This document shows, one piece after another, positions 54,995 through 64,000 of a stretch of DNA of 64,000 bases (its first letter is position 1; each line of letters begins with the position of its first letter). The notes beneath the pieces were generated by a model. It did not search any database. It saw nothing but the letters and a program-made list of their open reading frames with translations, and was not told the origin of the DNA. The position numbers were made by a program, and so were the translations under genes. The DNA comes from Serpula lacrymans var. lacrymans S7.9 (Eukaryota; Basidiomycota; Agaricomycetes; Boletales; Serpulaceae): the NCBI RefSeq assembly GCF_000218685.1, contig NW_006763291.1, positions 2,760,308-2,824,307 of the forward strand, given 5' to 3'.

Positions 54995-56587
54995 TCATAC
55001 ACGCTTTCTGAATATGATATCCAAGTTGTAAGGAAGAGTCAGTGCAAACGGGGAACAAGCATTCTTGATCCCATCAGCATGGATCGAGTCCACGGGCAGT
55101 GTCCACTCGTATTCTCTTAACAACATTGAAGCCAGTGTGCGCATCTCGTACATCACGAAGTTTTGGGCTGGGCACTGGCGAGGACCAGTGGAGAACGGAA
55201 TCCATGAATTCTTGGTCTGCGACTCAATTTCTCCTTTTAAGAACCGCTCTGGCCTGAAAACGTCCGTGTCACTCCAAACTGCCTCGTTGTGGTGCACCCC
55301 ATACATGTTCGAAAGGATGGCGGTGTTAGGAGGAATGTAATATTTGCCAAGGTTGGTAGCCTTCTGGGTCATGCGGGGGACTGTATAAGAAGTAGGAGAG
55401 TTTGCTCGAAGGGTCTCTTTGATACAAGCATTGACATAAGGTAATGAACTAGGGCCCATGAGGGAGAGTGATGGGCTGGCGGATGGTCCAAGAACGCGAA
55501 CGACTTCATCTCGAGCGCTCTTTTGGGCAGCTTGATTGAGAGCAAGGTAGTAAACCATGGACGATATTGTACCAGATGTCGTATCCTGCCGACATTTCGC
55601 AAATAGATATGATTAAATAAAGAGAAGGTGGGGCATAAAACGGCAGGCTTACATGTCCCGCAATAAAGAGAATGGACATATTATTGCGCAAGTCCTCCAT
55701 GGTCAAACTCGGGTCTCTCAGTAAAAACGACATGATGTCATCTCCAGGGTCCAAACGCTTGGCGAGCAACATGTCGATAAGCCTTTTCTTGAGGTCTTCC
55801 ATCAAATCAAATGCATGTTTACGTGGAATAATCTTCTCGAAGATGGGCAGTGCGAGGTAGAGGGGATCGGCTGTGTAACGCATGAACATATTGTAGTCCT
55901 TGACGAACTGGGATTCGGTGCTGATGGCATCAATGCTGAAGCCAATTACTGAATAACCTACTGCGTCCAAAGCGAATCGTTGTGCAAGATCGCTCCACTC
56001 CACTTTAAGTTCCTTGTTATCCGTTAGGGGTGTCTGGTCAATAACCCGGAATATATTTTTTGCAAGGGATGTGAACAAATCAATAGGGATTGGAGTGGTA
56101 AATGCGTCGCGGACGATTGTGGACACCTTTCTCCATTCATCGCCGTTGCTCATGGTGATGTTATTTCTGCCTATGAAACGGGTGAGGAGTAGATCCCATG
56201 TAGGAAAATCTTTTGGAAAATTTGTAACGTCTGCGGTCACTTGAAACGCGAGCTGAGAAAGAGATGAGAATAACACCAGATTAGAGGTAAGGAAACCACC
56301 TTGGGATCAACGACATGGACCGTCCATCGACCAAACATCCACACCAGAACAACACCTTCCGAGTACTTCTTGGCATGAGACAGGATAAGACGCTTGATGC
56401 GAACATCATCAGGTTCTTGACAGATATAGCTCCAGACCACGGAAAATATCGGTAAAGCAGGAAGATGGCGAAGGTGTGATGGTACGGCGAGAAAACGGTA
56501 TAGAGAATAAGACAGAGCAAGTGGACCAAAAGTCAACCAAATGGTCGGACTCTGGATGCTGGCACTGAACGTGGTGAGGATATCCAT
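54995..56587 (-). CDS. Cytochrome P450 monooxygenase, copy 2
   Basis: Paralogue with the same three-exon structure. The ATG at 56587 opens MDILTTFSASIQSPTIWL; then HLRHLPALPIFSVVWSYICQ, GNDEWRK-type helix C (MSNGDEWRKVSTIVRDAF), AQRFALDAVGYSVIGFSIDA and FIAGH joined to DTTSG (I helix). IKETLR (ExxR), FRPERFLKGE and FSTGPRQCPAQNF (heme Cys) follow, ending DIIFRKRV. No defects. It is closest in sequence to copies 3 and 4. Confidence 0.9.
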
Positions 56588-57685
56588 CAGAATACTATCC
56601 GAGTAGTGGGATGTTGCTTACCGATAACCCAACAAACCACCCAGTACTTATAGAAAAGTGATAAGATAGCGCTAGCCATCCAAGTTTAGCTAAAACGCAT
56701 GCGGTGTAACACTGGGTATAATGGCTGTGCAGATTGTGCCCAACAAAGAGAGTGATCATCTTTCCAAGTGGTAGAACATGGCACAAAGTATGCCTATATT
56801 TGAACCACTATACTCATGTGTGCAGCGGTCAGTAGAATAGACACCAGTAGAAGCAAAATCTTCCACCAATTTGGAATGTGCCTGTGCTTCAAACGTTTCA
56901 AAATAAGCCATGTGAACGCCAAAGCTCAGATGGAAAGCTCAGCACAGGATTCCTGTGACACCTCTATGTTCAGTGGTTCTCGATGAAGACTAAGCTTTCA
57001 GAAAGGAACGAAACACTGATGAGCAAGTCCACGAATCGTTGATTGAGGCTGAAGGGGAACATTACGATATTAAAATTCCAAGTCATGGTTTTGTGAATCT
57101 ATCACCGGCGTTTACTTTAACAATATCCCAATAATAATTCAAAGATGCTGATGAGTATTTGTTGAAATGCTCACCAAATGATCCATTCGGAACGCGTAGT
57201 ACTAGATCATACAATGTACCCTAACCACTATTCCCTAAACAGTGGCCAGTGCGTTACTAGAAAATTAAGCCATTGGGAATCTTCGTATTGGTGAAGTGGT
57301 AGTGTGAAAGTCAATGTATAGTCGGCCTTGGACCCCATGGTAAATTTGACGAGGCCAATGTTACACATGTAGTGAGTGACGGTACTCACATCTGAAATGA
57401 GGAATATCAAGGCCAGGTTGGCGACACACACGGTCGATCTCGGACAAGTGTTGAACGGTCCAGACCCGCAAACTACAGAAGCTCTTGGCACCCATCTGTG
57501 CTCAGGATGTAGAGAATGATAATGTCCGCCATAAAACACATGCTGGGAGTTGCAAATAAGCTGTGATGATGATTTATGATAACGAACGAGGCTATCACGG
57601 GTGATTCATACGATCAGATTTCAAGTACGGAGCTATAGACAAAAGAAAGTACCAGAACGTTTTGAGGGTCTTGTGGATAACTTCT
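56588..57685. other. P450 intergenic spacer
   Basis: 1.1 kb without a recognised gene. A TATA-like CTATAAGTACTGG lies about 60 bp upstream of the copy 2 start. The open frame at 57228-57539 shows no motif. Confidence 0.4.
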
Positions 57686-59246
57686 TCATACACGCTTTCT
57701 GAATATGATGTCCAAGTCGCGAGGCAGAGTCAATGCGAACGGCGAAAATGCATTCTTGATCCCGTCCGCATGGATTGGGTCCTTAGGCAGTGTCCACTCA
57801 TATTCTCTTAACAACGTTGAAGCTAGTGTGCGCATCTCGTACATCGCAAAGTTTTGTGCTGGACATTGGCGGGGACCACTGGAGAACGGAATCCATGAAA
57901 AATGTTCTGCAATTCATTTTCTCTTTCTAAGAATCGCTCTGGCCTGAAAAGTCACTCCACACGGTCTCACTATGGTGCACACCACAGATATTCGAAACAA
58001 CGGCAGTGTTGGGAGGGACGTAATACTTGCTAAGGTTGGTGGCCATTTGGGACATGCGGGGAATACCATACGAAGAAGGAGAAATGATTCGAAGGGCCTC
58101 CTAGACGCAAGCATTGACGTAAGGTAATGATTTCGGGGTAACGAAGGGCTAGCGGATGGCCCAAGAACGCGAATGACTTCGTTTCTAGCATTCTGTTGGG
58201 CAGTTTGATTGACAGCAAGGTGGTAAACGATAGTGGAAATTGCACCTGCTGTCGTATCCTGTCACACGAGTTGAGAAGAGTAAAAAAGAGACTCTGACGA
58301 AAATACGTACGTGTCCCGCAATGAGGAGAGTTGACAGATTATCACGCAACTCCTCTACGGTCAAACTCGGATCTCTCAACAAAAATGATACGATATCATC
58401 TCCAGGATCCATACGCTTGGCAAGCAACATGTCTACAAGCCTTTTCTTGAGAGTTTCCACCAACTCAAATGCATGTTTACGTGTTATAATCTTCTCGAAT
58501 ATGGGCAATGCAAGATAGAGGGGATCGTTTGTGTAATGCATGAACATATTGTAATCCTTGACAAACTGGGTTTGGGTACTGATAGCATCGACGTTGTATC
58601 CAAGCACCGAATACCCTACTGCGTCCAAAGTGAACCGTTGTGAGAGACCGTTCCACCTCACTTTGAGTCCCTTGTCATCCGCTAGGGGTGTTTGGTTGAT
58701 CACATGGAATAGATTTTTTGCAAGGGAAGCAAACAATTCGATAGGAATTGGAGTTGTAAATGCCTCACGAATAATTGTGGAAAGGCTTTTCCATTCCTCG
58801 CCATTTCTCATGGCGATATTGCTTCTCCCTGTGAAACGGATAAGAAGTAGATCCCATGGAGGAATATCTTTCGGGAAATTGGTAATGTTTCCATTTACTT
58901 GGTACACAATCTGAAAAAACAAATCAGAACTAGATTAAACTAGATAGTGAGGAATTACCTGTGGATCAACGACATGAACTGTCCATTGACCAAAAATCCA
59001 CACCAGAACCACACCTTCGGAATGTTTGTTGGCATAAGGTATGATAAGACGCTTGAAGCGAACATCATCGGGCTCTTGACAGATATAGCTCCAAGTTATG
59101 GAGAATATTGGTAAAGCGGGAAGATGGCGAAGGTGTGACGACACCGCAAGAAAACGGTGGAGCAAATAAGTCAAAGCAAGTAGACTGATAGTCCACCAAA
59201 CGGTCAAATCTTGAATCTTAATACTGGTCATGTAGGGCGTATCCAT
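57686..59246 (-). pseudogene. Cytochrome P450, copy 3 of the tandem array (pseudogene)
   Basis: The first two exons are intact (MDTPYMTSIKIQDLTVWW ... MRNGEEWKSLSTIIREAF ... LLIAGH, then DTTAGAIS). The third exon is broken: compared with copy 2 there is a 10-bp deletion near 58130-58150, an in-frame TAG in ACV*EALR (just before ExxR), a 7-bp deletion in the FRPERF region (about 57948) and a 1-bp shift in the codons before the heme motif. The rest of the heme region and the final DIIFRKRV-like end (stop at 57686) are still recognisable. It cannot make a heme-binding P450. Confidence 0.88.
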
Positions 59247-60439
59247 CGAGTATTATTCCAAGAATAGGATGTTGTTTGATGGTAATCCAGCATTCCACGT
59301 ATTTATGGAAATAGCGATAAGGTACAAACGTCACCGTCTACGTACAGCGCTAATATATGTGCGTATGGATCCTGTGAAACGTATATAATAATAAGTCAAC
59401 AGTTTCATTCCAAGGGACGCCAAGGAAAGTATAGCTATCTCTGATTCCATACTCACACATAAGGAAGCGGCCAATTGACTTATTGCGGTGGATGTCTTGC
59501 AAAGCCTTGAGATGTGTCCATTGTGACGTCGAAAAGTTCCCAAACCGGACCGACTGAGCGCCAGAATTGGCCGGCTGTTTTCAACCCAAATGAAGAGCAA
59601 AAACCAGATGACTGGTGGAACGTTCGAATTCGATGAACCTCAAGGTAGATAAGTGCGAAGATCGATTTGGTTGGGAAGACACTAAGATAGCGAGTCGTCC
59701 ATTGAGGAGAAGGCTCTTGTAGGTTTCAAACAGAAAACCAAATCAAAATTTCGCGCATATATAACCCGGCTCGCAATCGAGGGTGTCAAAAGAAAAATCT
59801 TGAAAATGATCAAATATAGCAACGATGATGGAACTTGTCAACATATTCACCGAAGAATCTTGTTAAACACTTACTCACAATGTATTCTGGCCCGCTGGTC
59901 TTTGAAATCATTTGGCTTTGACACTATACTCGTAACTCCTCGTACATGTTCAATTGCGATGTGAGTGGATATAGGATGACGTGTAATATGGAGCAGAATG
60001 ATGCTGCTCGCTGTGATATAAGAGCCCTCGAGCTTTCTGGAGATCACAACAATGTCCTTGTAACGGGGCGTTCGAGCTCGCTTGTAATATTCAAGTTTGG
60101 ACATCTATACTAGGGCTATGCTGCAAGGTTCAGACAATCCGTGCGGCATCGGACGGCATCGCGCAACGACTGACGGAATTATAAAGACCGCGGTTATCTT
60201 TATCCCATTATATTGTTGTACTCGAGTACACTACGAACACCACGAGGAAGTAGTGTCAACAGTTGAGTCGAGAAGAATTGATACAAAATATTACAAGGAA
60301 AGATATCGAAGCTTTCACGCCTTCAAATTTCAGCTATCGTAAACGCATATAGTCATGTAATCATTCTTTATAATGGTGGAAATACACACAAGAATAATCC
60401 TACAATCTCCGAGTCTTTGACGTCTTGTTAAAGACGATC
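59247..60439. other. P450 intergenic spacer
   Basis: 1.2 kb with no recognised gene. A TATA-like CATAAATACG lies about 60 bp upstream of the copy 3 start. Nothing else was noted. Confidence 0.4.
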
Positions 60440-62026
60440 TCACGTACGCTTTCTGAAGATGATATCTAGGTCGTGAGGCACTGTCAACGCGAACGGCGAA
60501 AATGCGTTCTTTATCCCGTTTGCGTGAATAGAGTCCTCGGGCAAAGTCCACTCGTACTCCCTCAACAACATCGAAGCCAGTGTGCGCAGCTCGTACTGTG
60601 CAAAATTTTGTGCTGGGCACCGGCGCGGGCCGCCATTGAATGGGATCCAGGAATGTTTGACCTGGTTAGTGTCTTCTCCTGTCAAGAACCGCTCTGGCCT
60701 GAAAACACTAGCGTCCTTCCACACGGACTCATTATGGTGTACCCCATAGATGTTCGTAATGACAGCAGTGCCGGAAGGAATGTAATATTTGCCGAGGTTT
60801 ACGGCCTTCCCGGAAATACGGGGAACAGCGTAAGAAACGGGCGTATTGTTTCGAAGAGCCTCCTTGATACAAGCACTGACATAGGGTAGGGCGTTTGCAC
60901 TCAGGAGGGGGAGCGAAGGGTCAGCAGAAGGCCCGAGAACGCGTATGACTTCTTCCCTAGCGCTCTTTTGGGAAATCTGGTCGACCGCAAGATAGTAAAT
61001 CAACATAGACAAAGCACCAGCTGTTGTGTCCTATCTGGCATATTGAGAAGAGCGAATAAAGAGAAAGAGTTGTAAAAACTTACATGCCCAGCAATAAAGA
61101 GGGTCGAGATGTTATCGCGCAATTCGTCTTTGGTCAAAGTCGGGTCTCTCAGCATAAAAGACATAATATCCTGTCCGGGATCTAAGCGCTTGGCGAGTAG
61201 CATGTCGGCGAGTTTATCCTTGATATTGTTCATCAAATCAAATACATGTTTACGTGGAATAATCTTCTCGAGGATGGGCAACGCGAGGTAGAGGGGATCG
61301 GCCGTGTGACGCATGAAAGTGTTGTAATCATTGGCAAGCTGTGATTCGGTACTGATTGCATCGATATTGTAGCCGGCTACGGAGTAGCCTATCGCATCTA
61401 AAGCATATCGTTGTGCAAGATCGGCCCAGTTTACTTTATGATCATCGCCACTCGTGGATGTCGTTTGTTCGATGACGTGGAATAGCTTTTTTGCAAGGGA
61501 AGTGAAAACGTCGACAGGAACTGGGATCGTGAAGGCATCGTGAATGAGTGTAGAGATTTTCCTCCATTCATCACCGTTGGTCGTCACGATATTCTTTCTC
61601 CCAGTAAAACGGAGCAATAGGAGATCCCACGGTGGGAAATACTTTGGAAAATCTCTAAGGTTTGCATTCACCTGAAACGCAAGCTGAAACAGGAATAAGA
61701 AAGACGCCAATAGATAGTGGGGAAAACAATACCTGGGGATCAAGTATATGGACCATCCATTGACCAAATACCCACACCAGAACTACGCCCTCCGAGTGTT
61801 TATTGGCATAAGGCAGTAGGAGGCGCTTGATGCGAACATCATCGGGCTCTTGACGGGCATAGCTAAGGACAATAGGCCATATAGGCACGGAGGGAAGGTG
61901 ACGAAGGTGTGATGGTAATGCAAGGAGACGATAGAGCGCATACGACAACGACAACGCAACTAGCCCGGTAGTGTATAATATCATGGAACTCTGGTTCCTA
62001 GCAGCGACAGAAGTAAGTGAGTCCAT
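60440..62026 (-). CDS. Cytochrome P450 monooxygenase, copy 4
   Basis: Start at 62026 (MDSLTSVAARNQSSMILY) rather than the in-frame ATG at 62059, because the paralogues also begin MD at this position. It has the hydrophobic anchor, HLRHLPSVPIWPIVLSYARQ, TTNGDEWRKISTLIHDAF, AQRYALDAIGYSVAGYNIDA and FIAGH joined to DTTAGALS. IKEALR (ExxR), FRPERFLTGE and FNGGPRRCPAQNF (heme Cys) follow, ending DIIFRKRT. Intron positions match copies 1-3. Intact. Confidence 0.9.
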
Positions 62027-63097
62027 TGAGGGATATCCAGAGAGCTGACTGATAGGCATCTTTTAAATAGATTGCGGTGCAACGTTGATGTCCAGATAAG
62101 CTCTAGCGCCTCACAACTGGAATGTTTGAAGTAGTTTGCCTTGAACTTCATCATGCATTAGCATCATCTTCCGCGAATGCGGGCAATACATCGAGACTAA
62201 GGGCTTCGGTGCTACGCATCAGGAATGGTGTGAGAAGAATCATGTGAAGCAAAGATGACAGGGGAACCTAAAGAATAAGCTGAAGTTATAAAACATACCA
62301 TTTCATATCTGTTTCAACGAAACCCCGCTCGGTGGTGACGCCTCCATTGCATATTTCAGTAGTCTCCATCGCGGGCATGCCGTCTCAATAATGGGAACTA
62401 CCTGGCATTCCTCGAGTCATACATCACGATGCCGAGAGGGTCAGAGGTAATAGAAAATCATTAATGCTTACCACCTACTAGTAATTGCTAAGCTATCTTA
62501 GCATGACTAAACACGTCCTTATTGTTGAGAAGGAAGGAACGACTGCCTTCCTTCGAGCTCTTTGGACGGCCTACAAAGACTAGCACTGGCATGTCCTCCT
62601 GTTGTCCGAACAAGTTCTAGTTCGGAACAGCAGATTCGGCATATAGGGAAAACAATTTGATGATAATCTTCACTCGATGTCAAAACAGTTGCGAGCGACA
62701 GTGGCGTTTTCCGTTTCAGAATGTATCTAAACATTCAGACCCTACGAATATAGCTAGGATGATCTATCAGCTCAAGTTATCGCCAGGGATAAACAAAAAT
62801 GATGACAGTCGATGATTACAGGTGTATTTGGGTCTGCGTTCCATTCAGATTTTTTTGTTTATGGAGTGGAGTAGAACAAACACTATCTTTGCCAAAAATG
62901 AAAAGCACCGCCACTAATATACGGTTCTCACAATCACTCAGTACTTAGTACTCACATCGTGCAGGAGTCGAAAGGCAGACAATAATATAAGTAAAATAAT
63001 ACTATAAAATACATGGAAAAATACATGAACATCCAATGGTCCACATGTGAATGTGGCCACTAACCCCCCTCTACGGTCAACCAAAGAGACAATTAGA
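62027..63097. other. Spacer between P450 array and histone gene
   Basis: 1.07 kb holding the copy 4 promoter and the H2A 3' flank. No gene was recognised; the open frame at 62519-62734 has no motif. Confidence 0.4.
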
Positions 63098-63631
<534 letters not shown>

Positions 63632-64000
63632 TTTTTATGAATTTGAGAGTTGATGTCGATTGACGAAAACAAGTGGGTTATTGATATATGTACGGTTCGT
63701 ACAAAATGAACAGGTAGGGGGGACTTGAAAGTTTCGACCTTGCGGAAATCAGGTGCGCCACTATTTATACTCCCGCCGCCCGCGCGGATGAAATAAGGTT
63801 CAACGGTCAACAAAGTCGCGTCGACGCGTCTCGCGCGATCAACAAAGGCGCGACACGTAAACAAATGTAAAGTCAGGCGGACCAAACGATAAATAGTGCG
63901 TGCTCGCATTTTGCCCCGGATTTCAATTACCCGTCCTCGCTGATAGCTTCAAACCCATTTTCCATCCATACAACTCAGTACCCTCAATCACATCAATTCT
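63632..64000. promoter_or_regulatory. H2A promoter, probably shared with H2B
   Basis: A TATA box (TATAAATA, minus strand, 63762-63769) lies 131 bp upstream of the H2A start. The rest is GC-rich with repeated CGCG. The right end (CATCC, CAACTCAGTACCC, TCAATCACATC) looks like a plus-strand 5' UTR, consistent with a divergent histone gene outside the window. H2B is expected by analogy with other fungi but not seen. Confidence 0.5.

Noticed and set aside
57228..57539. 103-codon minus-strand frame between P450 copies 2 and 3
   Set aside because: It has no motif and no splice partners, and it lies in a promoter region.

Overview
The window is nuclear DNA of a filamentous basidiomycete, most likely a mushroom-forming agaricomycete. 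The evidence is the very short GT-AG introns (about 50-60 bp in nearly every gene), an AA9 polysaccharide monooxygenase, a tandem P450 array, Plavaka-type transposase remnants, a DIRS-type tyrosine-recombinase retroelement, and alpha-kinase-like and DUF6532-like genes. Gene models were assembled by hand from splice signals and family motifs, so exon edges are approximate except where exact intron coordinates are given.

Left arm (1-22 kb), ordinary genes on both strands. A truncated sugar-acid short-chain dehydrogenase is divergently paired with a zinc polyol dehydrogenase. They are followed by an unresolved 3 kb gap, a mitochondrial branched-chain aminotransferase, tRNA-dihydrouridine synthase Dus1, an Erv25-like p24 cargo receptor, a D-galactonate-dehydratase-like enolase-superfamily enzyme, an F-box protein, an SRRM1-like PWI/SR splicing factor, an AA9 LPMO, a single-pass membrane protein and protoporphyrinogen oxidase. 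Three genes of sugar or sugar-acid catabolism lie within 13 kb; a shared pathway is only an inference.

Central island (about 24-49.5 kb), repeat-rich and decayed. From left to right: a DUF6532-like gene with an in-frame stop; a 417-bp solo LTR; a broken coiled-coil gene; a 0.8-kb terminal-inverted-repeat element that carries a tRNA-like unit and a 697-bp solo LTR; a decayed Plavaka transposase facing a second Plavaka C-terminal fragment; a 1.1-kb TGTCA...TGACA unit with an unknown ORF, itself split by a second 698-bp solo LTR; a frameshifted alpha-kinase-like gene; and a nearly 7-kb DIRS element on the minus strand. The DIRS element carries a second copy of the 1.1-kb unit inside its recombinase gene and a third 697-bp-family LTR inside its gag, and that LTR is in turn interrupted by a second 416-bp solo LTR. 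Each of the five LTRs has its own 5-bp target-site duplication, so the order of insertion can be read directly. Differences between repeat copies are strongly biased to CpG->TpG/CpA, and several inactivating changes fit the same signature.

Right arm (50-64 kb), ordinary genes again: signal peptidase subunit Spc2, sterol C-8 isomerase Erg2, four head-to-tail paralogous P450s on the minus strand (the third a clear pseudogene), and histone H2A, whose promoter runs off the window edge, probably toward a divergent H2B.
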